The translations under genes and the position numbers were made by a program. DNA of 64,000 bases from Homarus americanus (taxonomy: Eukaryota; Arthropoda; Malacostraca; Decapoda; Nephropidae). Of this stretch, positions 1-10,872 are shown in pieces. The stretch covers positions 1,221,120 through 1,285,119 of the forward strand of contig NW_024753828.1 in assembly GCF_018991925.1 (NCBI RefSeq). Direction: 5' to 3'. A model generated the notes under the pieces. That model was given only the letters and a program-made list of their open reading frames with translations. It was not told the origin of the DNA and did no database searches. The first letter of the stretch is position 1; every line of letters starts with the position of its first letter.

Positions 1-1522
1 TTCCACAGATATCATATGAAAATACATGAGAACAATGATCTGGAAAAAGGATAAATGTATCAGAACTATGTGAGGTGTTGGAAGTGACCCAGAAACTATA
101 CTTGAAAGGAAATATCTTGTATGCGTCGGGGTGAACTTAATACACCTCGTATCCTCACGTGACATATACCCACGACATGTACAATGATCAGAGAATCTTA
201 TGTCTGTGTTCAAATAGTGCAATGTGTGAGAGGAGGATCCCTAATTACAGTTTTAAGTGAAGTGGATACACCTACGCCATGAACATTCGGCCTTTGTTTT
301 AGGGAGCGTCCTGTGCCCGCCTCGAGTGTGCCGCGTTGATTTTACCCACGAATTAGCAAACCAGAACCTTACCTTAGTGTGTAATTTAGGTTTAAAATAT
401 GTGTTTATGAGGCATGAGTGACAATATACCGAAAAGTGTTCAGGTGAGAACAGTAAGAAATAAAAGTAAAATTAAAGATTGGAAACTGTAGGCCTACGCT
501 GTGACGAGCGGCGGGGCATTGCCCTCAGTACCCTCCGTTCTACCGTCACCTCAGGTCAGTGTCCTATCGGGCTATATCCCGCCCTATAATTAAGGCTTAT
601 ATAGAAGTTATTACAGTTTAAAGCTTTGCCTGATGTACCAGTAATAGTAATGTGTCAGGGTGTGTGATAACCGCCCGTCAGGCATTCTTTCTCAGTACCC
701 TCCGTTCTACCGTCACCTCAGGTCCCATGCAGTCGGAGTGCCTTGCTGCGCGGCAGCCATTATCCCTGTGAGCGTCCCACCAGGTGGTGACTACTCCCAG
801 CTATGCCAATCCACTGTGAACCTGTGGATTCCCAGCACACCACTCCAAATGAGTAGTAACAAATAAGGAGACCGTGAGAAACTCCGCGGTCGTCACTGGG
901 AGCGACCTATAATACCAGGCGTAGAAATAGTACTGGTATGTCTCTTGGTGAAGCCCTCGTCTTTACCCACCGAGGAAGGTGTGCGAACGAGGCGCCTGTT
1001 ATGTATACCTAAAAATTATAAGGAGTCCCATACCTGCAGGTGTGGAGTGTAACAGGTGTGTTGAGATGGTGCTACTATGTATGATAACCGACGGTGCTAT
1101 ACTCCAGGTGGAGCAGTCTGATGTGTTAAAGGGTAGTGTAAGAAGGAATGACCGAGGTAAGGAGGTCACAGATTGTTATGCAGTAAGTATGTGGATGACA
1201 CGCCATTAATGTAAGACGTCTGGTGCCGAGCGGGGGAACCAACATTTTCGTTATTCTTCTGAGGAAGGCCAATTCATTTGTATGTTTTTTACCAGTATGC
1301 TTTATAAGGAATAAATTAATTAAGACATGTTATGGTTTCACCCTTCTTTCCCCTTATCGATCTGGTCAATGAAAAACCTAACCCAATGCCTAGTCCACTC
1401 TGCACGCTACCTAACGAGCTACATGCTGTCCAGAGGGGGTCTGGTGGCAGCCACCCTCAGAAATTAAGATTAGAGTTAAGTATTTACCCTTAGAATTAGT
1501 GACCCCCAGTCTGGCAGTATAG
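1..1522 (+). repeat. Decayed LTR/leader upstream of gypsy pol, copy 1
   Basis: No credible coding. The end of this stretch resembles the 3' end of a long LTR: an AATAAA signal near 1311 followed by a motif order shared with 8574-8715 and 60757-60880, then a primer-binding-like TGGTGGCAGCC at 1442. The 80 bp after it lead straight into an integrase fragment, so gag, protease and most of the integrase are missing. The identical stretch in copy 2 is 11193-12714; there the LTR can be followed back to a TGTCATT start near 10873. Confidence 0.5.
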
Positions 1523-2036
1523 TCGGTAAAAGGACTATGCACATCACCCTACGACCCGAGTTGCAACGGACTATGCGAGCGATTCAATGGGACGCTAAAG
1601 AAAATGCTGAAGAAGATGGCAGCTGAGCAACCAAAGGAATGGCCTCGCCACGTTGCTCCCTTGCTTTTTGCATATCGCGAGGTTCCGCAGAGTTCCCTTA
1701 AGTTTTCCCCATTCGAATTGCTGTACGGGAGAACTGTTCGAGGACCCTTGCATATATTGCGTGAATTATGGGATGACAAGCAGCCTGACCCAGAAGTAAA
1801 GACCACTTACGCCTATGTCATTGACCTCGCTGACCGTCTTCAAGCTACATGTGAGTTGGCCAAACAAGAGCTCATCAACGCCCAGCACACGATAGGAAAA
1901 CAAAGCTTCGTCAGTTGAACGTTTGGGACAACTGCCTGGTCTTACTCCCCACTGTGCAGAACAAACTTCTGGCGCAGTGGAAGGGCCCTTACGACTTTAT
2001 CCAACGTGTATCTGACTACAATTATATTATGTAAGT
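1523..2036 (+). pseudogene. Ty3/gypsy integrase C-terminal remnant, copy 1
   Basis: Encodes the end of a retrotransposon integrase, the enzyme that joins element cDNA to the host genome. Visible are SPYDPSCNGLCERFNGTLKK, which holds the catalytic glutamate region of the DDE core, an LLFAYRE..QSSLKFSPFELLYGR stretch typical of gypsy integrases, and after a frame change near 1888 a GPY/F-type module (QWKGPYDF). The zinc-binding domain and the first two catalytic aspartates are absent. A stop follows NYIM at 2033 and the frame then reads on as VGNHRKRFH, a usual integrase end. Notably it lies upstream of the reverse transcriptase on the same strand. Confidence 0.85.
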
Positions 2037-2154
2037 AGGAAATCATCGGAAAAGATTTCACAGAATATTATTACCAGCAGGATTATCCATCCTTAGGAAT
2101 ACCTGGATTCCGTGAATGGTCACCTGAACAACAGCAGTACAGTACCTAGAAACT

Positions 2155-3576
2155 GTGAGGGGTCACTACTGTCCGGATAACTCCATCATTTGTGCAGCCG
2201 CCGTGGTCCCTACCAGTGACGACGAACACGAACTTATCACTGTACAAGCCCAGCAGATAGAGACAGCTGATAATATAACCCTGGGGACAAATCTCTCTGA
2301 CCGGGAAAAAGAACGATTTATGACCCTTCTTCGCCGATTTTCAGATAATTTTTTCGGACAAGCATAAAGTTGGCTTGGTTGATGATCATACCATACAATT
2401 AATTAGTTCAAAACCTGTACGGGTAAAGCCATACATCATTCCTCGGAGACTGGTGGAGCCGGTCAAGCAGGAAATTGGACAGATGGAAGCAGCAGGCATA
2501 ATTGAAAAGTCCTCATCATCGTATTGCAGTCCCCTCGTGGTAGTCCAGAAGAAAGATGCAGGTGTGAGAATTTGTGGTGATTACCGGAGGGTGAATGCTA
2601 TCACCAAGGTGGATGCAGAGCCAATGAGTGACCAGAGGGTTATATTCTCCAGACTATCCGGCTTAAAAGTATTTTCCAAATTAGATCTAAAAAAAAGTTT
2701 TTTTTTTTTCCAAATCCCTCTTCATCCAGACAGCCGACCAATCACAGCTTTCAGCAGTTCTCCCTTTTGGCCTCGTTAACAGTCCTGCTCTTTTCAACAG
2801 AGCAATGCGGAAGGTCCTGCACAATGTTCGCGGAGTAGAAGTCTTCATGGATGATATCCTCATTCACACTGCCACAATTGAAGAGCATATCATTATCCTT
2901 GCACAAGTTTTTCAGAGGCTTCAAGATTTCAACCTTACCATTAAGCCCAGCAAATGGGAGATCGGCCGATAGGCCCACCACGAAAAAGCAAATAAGATCC
3001 TCCTTGGGCCTTGCCGGATACTACAGGGATTTCATCCCAAACTTCGCAGTGATTGCGCTACCACTCTACGAACTTTTGATAAAACATGCACCAAACAAAT
3101 TCTAATGGACTTCTCACCACGAAGATTCATTCAAACCTTGAAAAATCAGATATGTACACAACCAATTCTTCAGTTGCCTAATTTTGATAAACCTTTTATT
3201 CTCAGAACAGACGCTTCTCTGGACGGGATCGGAGCTGTACAGTACTTCTACAAGAAATCGAGGGCGAGGTATATCCGGTGACATACCATAACAAAAATCT
3301 AAAGCCTGCAGAGAAGAATTACAGCACGGTTGAAACGGAATTACTAGCCATAGTGGAAGGTATAAAGAAATATTATTTTTATTTATGTGATGGAAAATTT
3401 TCCATCACATGCCCTTAACAAGCCTCCGCACCTCTAAAAACTCAAATGCAAGATTAACACGGTGGGCGTTATACCTCCAACAATTCAATTTCACGATTCG
3501 ATATATCGGAGGAAGTGCAAATGTCGGAGCTGATCTTCTTTCTAGACTAATGGTAAAGGATACAGATAATCAGTAG
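2155..3576 (+). pseudogene. Ty3/gypsy reverse transcriptase-RNase H remnant, copy 1
   Basis: A decayed pol segment. In order: a linker with LSDREKERFMTLLRRFSDNF (2302-2361); fingers with IPRRLVEPVKQEI and YCSPLVVVQKKD; GDYRRVN; FMDD active site at 2844-2855; the connection motif LAGYYRDFIPNF; RNase H pieces (RTDASLDGIGA, a TVETELLAI stretch) and a chromodomain-free end, GADLLSRL, closing at a TAG at 3574. A T-run at 2699-2710 and several other indels break the frame, so it is dead. It follows the integrase remnant directly with no gag, protease or LTR between, and is followed by a polypurine-like tract and an LTR-like start. Confidence 0.9.
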
Positions 3577-3645
3577 ATGAACCAACGTCGGAAACAGGGC
3601 CATAGAATTGTAAACTTTTCCTTTCCTAAAGAAAAAATTATTTTC

Positions 3646-3656
3646 GCAGGGGCGAA
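3646..3656 (+). other. Polypurine-like tract and LTR start
   Basis: GCAGGGGCGAA directly precedes TGTCATGCCATG at 3657. That is the arrangement expected at the 3' end of an LTR element, 70 bp after the pol stop. The following 3' LTR would include the minisatellite and be interrupted at 4814 by a second LTR. Copy 2 has the same at 14838-14848. Confidence 0.5.
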
Positions 3657-3787
3657 TGTCATGCCATGACTATGGACCAGCTGGCTAAGGACTTGTTGGC
3701 TGGTTCAAGCAGCAATTACCTCACGTCACAGTGCGTCAAACCGGGACTAGCCAATGAGTCGGACTCCTGGCTGGCCCAGTCAACACT

Positions 3788-4735
3788 TGCTGCCGTGAGC
3801 TGTGTGTGCTGTGGAGTCCTGCCGTGAGCTGGGTGTGCTGTGGGAGTCCTGCCGTGAGCTGTGTGTGATCTGAGAGTCCTGCCATGAGCTGTGTGCGCTG
3901 TTGAGTCCTGCCGTGAGCTGTGTGTGTTGTGGGAGTCCTGCCGTGAGCTGTGTGCTGTAGGAGTACTGTCATGAGCCGTGGGAGTCCTGCCATGAGCCGT
4001 GTGCTGTGGGAGTACTGCCGTGAGCCGTGTGCTGTGGGAATCCTGCCATCAGCCGTGTGCTGTAGGAGTACTGCCGTGGCGTGTTGTGGGAGTGCTGCCA
4101 TGAGCCGTGTGCTATGGGAGTACTGCCACGAGCCGTGTGCTGGGGAGTACAGCTGTGAGCCGTGTGCTGTGGAAATCCTGCCGTGAGCCGTGTGCTGTAG
4201 GAGTACTGCTGCGAGCCGGGAGTCCTGTTATGAGCCGTGTGTTGTGGAGTACTGCCGTGAGCCGTGTGCTGTAGAGTACTGCCGTGAGCCGTGTGCTGGG
4301 GAATCCTGCCATCGCCGTGTGTGCTGTAGGAGTAATGCCGTGAGCTATGTGCTGGAGTGCTGCCGTGAACCGTGTGTTGTGGAATCGCCGTGAGCCGTGT
4401 TGTGGGAGTAAAGCCGTGCTGTAGCAGTACTGCCGCGAGCCGTGTGTTGGGAATTTGCCGTGAAAAGGGAATCCTGCCGTGAGCCGTGTGCTATAAGAGT
4501 ATTGTCGTAAGCCGTGGGCTGTGGGAGTCGAGCCGTGTGCTGTGGGAATCCTGCCGTGAACCGTGAGCTGTGGTAGTACTGCAGTGAGCCGTGTGCTATG
4601 GGAGTCCTGCCGTGAGCTGTGTGCTGTGGTAGTACTGCCGTGAGCCGTGTGCTGTGGGAGTCCTGCAGTGAGACTAGTGCTGTGGGAGTCCTGCCTTGAA
4701 CCGTGTGCTGTGGGAGTATTGTCGTGAGTCGTAGG
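3788..4735. repeat. 28-bp minisatellite (GTGAGCCGTGTGCTGTGGGA), copy 1
   Basis: About 34 degenerate copies of a G/T-rich unit close to 28 bp, core GCCGTGAGCCGTGTGCTGTG. Long open frames on the minus strand (Ser-Arg-Gln, Thr-Ala-His rich) are by-products of the repeat. Positions 4064-4467 are 404 bp here but 184 bp in the other copy of the block. Confidence 0.9.
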
Positions 4736-4813
4736 AGAGCTGCCGTGTGTCATACCAGCGTTGAGTGTTTTAATTATTAAATAGTTAAGTCCACCCTTAC
4801 ACGTTGTTAATAC

Positions 4814-5111
4814 TGTAGTGGATACCTCCCCTACAAACGCTGTTTGTCGCTGAGTAGCCGACCCCGCGAATTCCCCAGTGTATGCCTCGTGGTCTAGGTC
4901 AACCAGCGCCGCCTTACATAAGACTTGACCTCGTGGTGACCACTCTCTTTCTACCTACACCAACCAGCAAGCAACACCACCCCCCCTCCTCCTCCTCCTC
5001 CTCCTCCTCCTGCCTGGCGGTCCTCGCTCCCGCCGGCGAGCAACCCACAAGCTGGTCCTCTTCTGAGCACCCTCACCAACCAGCTCTCTCTACATCACGC
5101 TTGTAACCATG
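4814..5111 (+). repeat. Short LTR (family 2), 5' part, copy 1
   Basis: Begins TGTAGTGGATACCTCCCC and matches the LTRs at 22051 and 26240. It is cut at 5111 by a LINE insertion; its 3' part lies beyond the gap in this copy, but is seen in copy 2. A CTC triplet run lies at 4984-5012. Confidence 0.85.
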
Positions 5112-5961
5112 TAAAGTTATCGAGGTAGTAGATAATGACGAAAATTACGATGTTATTTACTTACTGTAGACTTTAGCAAAGCATTTGACAGAGTACCGCA
5201 TCAGAGGCTTCTGAGACAAATTAAGGCTCATGGTATCGAGGGGAAAGTTTTAAATTGGATAAAATCATGGCTCACCGATAGACCGTAGAGGGTCAGCATA
5301 GATGGTGTTAAATCTGAGTGGGGCCGTGTAACCAGTGGGGTTCCCCAGGGGTCAGTACTAGGCCCACTCTTGTTCATAATCTACATAAACTATCTAGATA
5401 ATGGGATCAGCAGTGACATAAGCAAGTTTGCGGATGACACCAAAATAGGGCGGCAGATTAATTCAGAGCAGGATGCAAATGCATTACAGGAGGATCTAAA
5501 TAAACTGCAGGGGTGGTCTGAAAAATGGCAAATGAAATTCAACACCAGCAAGTGCAGTGTACTTAATATTGGAAGAACAAATACTGATAATGTATACAGC
5601 CTTAACAACATCAACCTAGAGAAGTCGACTTGTGAAAGAGACATAGGGGTACTTGTAAGCCCGGACCTACGGCCTAGAAAACAGTGCGTTAATGTTCGAA
5701 ATAAGGCAAACAGAGCATTGGGTTTTATATCTAGAAGTGTAAGTAACAAGAGTGCAGAGGTCTTATTGCAACTATATCTTGCACTAGTCAGGCCGCACCT
5801 CGATTATGCGGTTTAGTTCTGGTGCCCTTATTATAGAATGGATATCAATTCACTAGAGTCGGTGCAGCGAAGAATGACAAAAATGATTCCGGGACTTAGA
5901 AACCTTCCATATCAGGATAGGTTAAAGAAACTTAACTTGCATTCCCTAGAAAGACGAAGAG
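5112..5961 (+). pseudogene. CR1-like LINE (family C) reverse transcriptase fragment, copy 1
   Basis: 5'-truncated non-LTR retrotransposon. Motifs in order: VDFSKAFDRVPH (palm), [22 protein letters not shown] (catalytic FADD, near 5428), GWSEKWQMKFNTSKC, and the C-terminal RPHLDYAV region. The frame contains a TAG at 5815 where the relative at 20641 has CAG, and another stop near 5286. It sits inside the LTR that starts at 4814 and runs into the 100-N gap. Confidence 0.9.
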
Positions 5962-6061
5962 NNNNNNNNNNNNNNNNNNNNNNNNNNNNNNNNNNNNNNN
6001 NNNNNNNNNNNNNNNNNNNNNNNNNNNNNNNNNNNNNNNNNNNNNNNNNNNNNNNNNNNNN
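5962..6061. other. Assembly gap (100 N)
   Basis: Exactly 100 N. Copy 1 of the duplicated block ends at its left edge; unrelated sequence (an LTR-like start in inverted orientation) begins at its right edge. Confidence 1.
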
Positions 6062-6246
6062 AATTCATTTTATAGAGGTTGGTTTCAGTAAGTCAGAAGG
6101 ATAACGGAGGACTGAGGTGTCGAAGTGATGAAAACGGACTCCTCAGATGGAGGACTCAAACGAAGCCGAGTTACATGTGGGCTTGAGCGTAATATGAATC
6201 ATTTGCTTTGGCGCTAACTGACGTGTAAGACCGTGGTCATTACATT
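6062..6246 (-). repeat. Inverted copy of long-LTR start (left arm)
   Basis: Reverse complement of about 6818-7020, with scattered mismatches. For example TGTAAGACCGTGGTCATTAC here pairs with GTAATGACCACGGTCTTACA at 6819. The arm continues into the gap, so its true length is unknown. Together with the right arm it brackets a 570-bp LINE fragment. Confidence 0.9.
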
Positions 6247-6817
6247 AACTATGGCGACATCGACTGGAGAAACAGAGTCCACCCCGATAACTTGAATAAC
6301 CCTGCTACTCTTTTTGTAGAAACAAGATAATTTTCTGTTCCAACATGTGAGAGACCCGACACATTACAGAGGAGCGAAACCTCAAGCCCTTGACTCATAA
6401 CAAACGAGGATATGGTGGCAAACTAGAACACTGCCTTTGATTGGCACCAGTCACCATACAGTGTTGTCATTCAGATTTAACTGTTACCTAGTTCAAGATA
6501 AGGCCAGCCAAGTGCAAATATTACAAGGGAAATTACAATGGGATGAGGAAGAGATGAGGGGTATCAACTGGCCTGACTTATTAAAGTACAAGAACGCAGA
6601 CACTATGCTGAATATCATAACTAGTAAAATGACCCATTGATCGATAAATATATACCCAAAGACCAAACCCAGTGCTTCTAAGAATACGAGAGGATCACTA
6701 CATGAACCATGCGGCGGTCGACAAAATTAAAAACCAGAAATTCAAGACGTGGGTGGGTCAAACGATGAGCAAGACAGGAGGATGTATGCAAGGCAAAACC
6801 AAGCAAATAAATTAGTG
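6247..6817 (+). pseudogene. CR1-like LINE (family A) endonuclease-linker fragment
   Basis: Homologous to the minus-strand LINE A at 26714-26880 and 21475-22050: ATGGCGACATCGACTGGAGA is the GDIDW stretch after the GDFN endonuclease motif, and 6437-6640 encodes LSFRFNCYLVQDK and ADTMLNIITSK. Stops and frameshifts abound. The reading breaks off at 6813 (KNQANK) and the same LINE resumes near 9128, so the 2.3 kb between is an insertion. Confidence 0.85.
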
Positions 6818-6818
6818 T

Positions 6819-8722
6819 AATGACCACGGTCTTACACGTCAGTTAGCGCCAAAATCGAATGATTCATATTACGCTCAATAGCCCACAAAACATGTAACTC
6901 GGCTTTCGTTTGAGTCCTCCATCTGAGGAGTCCGTTTTCTCATCACTTCAAGACACCTCAGTCCTCCGTTATCCCATTTTCTCTGACTTACTGAAACCAA
7001 CCTCTCTATAAAATGAATTTGAGTGTGAGAGAGAACACCCTTGTTTTGAGTCAACTTAGATATGTCTGTTTACAGTTGGAACATTCAAGATCCATTGTGA
7101 GGGGGGTAGAATGCTTCAACTGTCCTTATCGTTAGTAGAACGTGTCAAGTAAGTGAGTGTCGAGTTTGCCAGCTAGAGTGGCGTATTTTATGTCGTCCGT
7201 GGGGGTATCCATGAGTTTCTGATCGCGCCTGAAGTTATATCATTTTGTCGCCCCGACATCAGAGAATCTGATGTTTATAGTTTAATTAGTGTCAGTTGTC
7301 TATTTGAGAAAGTCATTAATCTCCTGAACTATTCTGTCAACTGGTATAATCTCCAAGATCTAGCGCCTCCCCGTGAATAGCCCCTTGTTTGCCTCAGGCC
7401 TGAGCTTGCAGAATTAATGTTATCGACGTGTATATTCCACCTTTTCCTGGCAAGCTCAACCTCTGATTAGATTATATGAATAGACATAGGAAATTACCCT
7501 GATCAAGAACACCGGAGTTCATAACTAAGTATACAGTGATCCAAAATGATAGAGAAGTTTTGTTGTTGGTAAGATCGGCCCTTCTGGTATGAATACGGAG
7601 GCCCAAGCTGCCCCGCGAGTGCACGTATATACCTCGACACGAGGGAGAATCACGCATTCGTGACTTCCTCAACATCTCTCCAGGTATGTTAACGTGTGTT
7701 CCCGCCGCCTATTAATTCAGTTTAACTTAGTCAATTTTGGTGAATATCAGTGCTCATGTGTTAACATAGTGAATTCTGTGCCAATTAAGTCGAGTAACGT
7801 AGAGATTTAGATATTGTCTGAACCGTTGCCAGGCGTATGTTTTGTATAGTTGAAGTTAGACCTTTAGGCATTCGTGACTTCCTCAACGTCTCTCCAGTGT
7901 GTTGAGCTGAATACTCATCGGCTAACGTGGGGCGGTAACCGGGTTGGACGATGCCGTAATTCGACAGGACTGAACTGGGAAGTCCGTTTCCTGCAAATCA
8001 GTCGCCAACTCCCTGAGCGTGCGTCGGTCTACAACCGACCCCTAACAGCGATCTTCATTTGTTGTAGAGACCAGCGTTACCCTGGGGCACTCCTCACAGT
8101 TACATAGGCCTAAGTATTATGGTACCTTGTTTGGGGGATAACTAGCAGAAATATAGTATCCCAGGTTAAGTATTGAACCACTGAATGAGAGTTAAAAGTG
8201 CCATGTTGTTCCTTGTGAATTAACAGGAGGTATTGTATGTTGAGATAATTGTGGAGTTGTCCAGTGTGCTATGTATTCATTGGTAGTGACCATGAAATGA
8301 TAATCTGAGAGTATAATGATATAACCAAGAAGTGAAGAGTTAATTTGCTACTTGGTAAGGTAAGACCTGAGGGTCCAATGATATCTGGTGTATACCCAGT
8401 ACTGAATATCATTTGGCAGAGTGACAATACCACAATTGTCGGTTGAAGTAATAAGTATTTGGAGGTATTTAATGAGGTAATAAGTTCTTGAAGTGTTTGA
8501 TGACTTAAGAAACAAATTGCAGTTCTGTTTTGTCTGAGTGAATCTAAGATGCATCTTATCCAATCACTGTGTTAATAAATATTGAATTAGTAATCTATAT
8601 CTACGAGTATCACCACTCTATCCTTTCCCACATTGGTTCTCAGAAAATAACTAACTCACGTGCCTAGAAGCTTGCTACCTAACAGTTAACTAAGAGATGT
8701 TATATTCTAGAAAAATCCTGGG
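6819..8722 (+). repeat. Long LTR-like repeat inserted in LINE A
   Basis: Starts TGTAATGACC and ends before a primer-binding-like TGGTGGCAGGC at 8723, with an AATAAA at 8574. The start, the 7076-7275 stretch and the 3' end all have counterparts at 59089-60900, and the start and end also resemble 10873-12630. This fits a gypsy-type LTR of about 1.9 kb. No open frame of note; the 68-77 codon frames at 7472 and 7874 have no recognisable content. A 30-bp direct repeat occurs at 7654-7683 and 7868-7897. Confidence 0.5.
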
Positions 8723-9127
8723 TGGTGGCAGGCTACCGTTGTAAGTATAATAAGTGTGGTAATAACAAAGACATGGTTTCCCAGGTTAATCCATGGTTTA
8801 GAATATAACTAGAACCAAATAGATGGAAGAGATCATAATATATGACAGGAAATGAAAAGAAAGAACATTGACTTGGAAAACATAAGCAGAGAAGCATAAG
8901 AGTTACTTATATAAGAATATATAAGAATATAAGGTATATAGAGAGAAAGAACATATAAGAATATAAGCAAGAATATATAAAGTAAGTATGTGTGTAAAGA
9001 ACTGAAGAAGGATAAGTATATAAAACCGGATACTCATTGGAAAGAATGCTACAGAACAAATAAGTATATGAATAAATAGAATACTAACAGAAAAATAATA
9101 TCTATATGGTAAATTCTTAAAAAGTGG
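8723..9127. other. AT-rich spacer after LTR-like repeat
   Basis: Starts with the primer-binding-like motif, then becomes AT-rich with irregular ATATAAGAATATAAG repeats (8910-8985). No gene seen. The LINE A sequence interrupted at 6817 resumes at the right edge. Confidence 0.5.
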
Positions 9128-10741
9128 AAACTCGGCCCGTTACAGTAGGAGGGCTGAAAAGGGAGTTCAGAGGCTGGTTGCACCGAATTCAAGAAGTCAA
9201 CTAAGGCGTTTTACCGCTATACCAAAGTCGTAGTGAAAACGCGAGTACCAAAATTATCAGACCTGGAAAAAACTGCAGATGGTAGTTATGCAGATTCTGG
9301 CCAGGATAAAGCTGAGGCATTGAACAGCTCTTTTTCCTCAGTGTTCACAAGAGAGGATCGCCTTCTTCCTGCGTTTGAGGACGAACGGTTCGACACAGCA
9401 CTGACCCACATTGTGTTCACAGAAAGTGTTAGAAATAAATGTCAGGCTAAAGGTCCACCAAGAGTCCCTGGACCTGACACATGATGCATCCTAGAGTGCT
9501 AAGGGCTGTGCAACAGGCTTACCTGCGAGCCCCTGATTCTGTTTTGTAAATGCCTGGATGAACAAATGGTCCCACAGTGAATGGAAGAAGTGGCTTATGT
9601 GAGTCTATCTTCCAAGAAGGCGATAGGCACTCCCCGAACAACTATAGACCGGTGAGCCTGACCAGCATAATATGCGCAAAGTGCCAGGGAAATTATTATC
9701 AGAGATGCAGCGATGGAACGTCTACTGAAACAACGCATGAATTGCCAACACGGTTTTATGCCGGGGCGCTCTTATGACACGAATTGCTGCTCAAATTGTG
9801 GATATTTGGACCCATATTCTAGAACAGGGGTAGTAATATCGACAATATTTACCTAGATTTGCCAAGGCTTTCGACGGTATACTTACGAAGGCTAAAAATC
9901 AAACTGGAAGAATTACACGGAATTCGGGGAAATATCCTAAGCGTGGATAAGACTTTCTGACCACCAAGCAATTAATGTGGTGATTAATAGCACAGGAAAT
10001 CGTCATCTGTACCTGTAACAAATTGGGGTACCACAGGGCAGTATAAATGGGCCATGTTGTTTGTTTGTTTCATAAATGACATGCCTGACGTTGTACCTCC
10101 TCCCATACAAATGTTGCCGATGATGGCAAGTTAACAGGAAATTAAGAACCAAGCGGACTGTGAAGAGAGATGCAGAAGGACCTCTGTGGGCTCAGGAATG
10201 GTCGAAGAAATGGCTGCTAGCAGATTCAATGTCACGAAGTGTAGAGGATGCACCTGGGGCGTACCAACAGTAAGGAGGTATTATCATATGTCCCAGCAGG
10301 ATGAAGAAAATGCACTAGATTGAGACTGTGTGAAGGTCTAGAGTGTGTATATTGTGTGGGCTTTTTGTGAAGTTCTCGGGCCATTGTGAGGAAGAGATGG
10401 AAGTGAGCAAAGTAAATTATTAGATTCTGAAAGATCGTTCCAGATATCCTAGACGGTCCGTCCCTCGTAACGATCTTCAGGGTAGAGTCTTCACCATCTG
10501 GAGTACTGTCACCCCATCTAGTCCCCGATATATACTAAGGGACTGTCAGTTGGTTGAAAATGTTCAGGAGGGCCACCAGACTGGTGCCTGCACTTCGGCA
10601 CCTCAGCTACCCTGAGAGATTGGAGCGCCTGAACTTGCCTGGCTTATACTGCAGCCGGGGCAAGGGGACCTAGTTGAAGTGTATAAGCATCAGGGGCACT
10701 ACTCAGTAGAGTGTCGCCTTACTTTGGAGCTGGCGGACGCT
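9128..10741 (+). pseudogene. CR1-like LINE (family A) reverse transcriptase, decayed
   Basis: Continuation of the fragment at 6247-6817. Recognisable pieces: SVFTREDRLLPAFEDERFD (9340-9396), NNYRPVSLTSII near 9637-9672, QHGFMPGRS near 9740, a degraded ADDG at 10119, and RRATRLVPALRHLSYPERLE near 10571-10630. Frame breaks occur every 100-200 bp. The LINE ends abruptly at ELADA near 10741 where gypsy integrase sequence begins. Confidence 0.9.
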
Positions 10742-10872
10742 TTCGCCCAAAAGATGGAAATATTCTGCAGAACTGGCATTCCCAAGCAAGTGCTAAGCGA
10801 CAGAGGTAGTCAGTTTACCTCCACCATGATGGAGGAAATATTCCGTCTGCTGTCGTGTACTGCGCACATCAT
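10742..10872 (+). pseudogene. Gypsy integrase core fragment
   Basis: Reads KMEIFCRTGIPKQVLSDRGS followed by QFTSTMMEEIFRLL: the strand of the integrase core that carries the second catalytic aspartate (SDRG). It is in frame with the preceding LINE codons, giving a chance chimeric frame at 10679-10915. It ends where the next LTR-like start (TGTCATTCC, 10873) begins. The C-terminal half of a similar integrase lies 1.85 kb downstream at 12715. Confidence 0.8.

Larger units (their letters stand above)
1..5961. repeat. Large duplicated block, copy 1
   Basis: This segment recurs at 11193-16933. The offset is 11192 up to about 4063 and 10972 from about 4468, so the only length change is 220 bp lost inside a 28-bp minisatellite in copy 2. 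All segments I compared outside that repeat are identical, including a shared in-frame stop in the LINE at 5815. Copy 1 begins at or before the window edge and ends exactly at a 100-N gap. Recent segmental duplication is possible, but identity of this degree in decayed transposon sequence fits an uncollapsed allele or assembly duplication better. Confidence 0.95.

Noticed and set aside
660..1209. 68- and 76-codon frames repeated at 11852 and 12171
   Set aside because: Repeated only because the whole block is duplicated; composition and position suggest LTR/leader sequence.
1549..1806. 85-codon minus frame
   Set aside because: Antisense of the integrase remnant.
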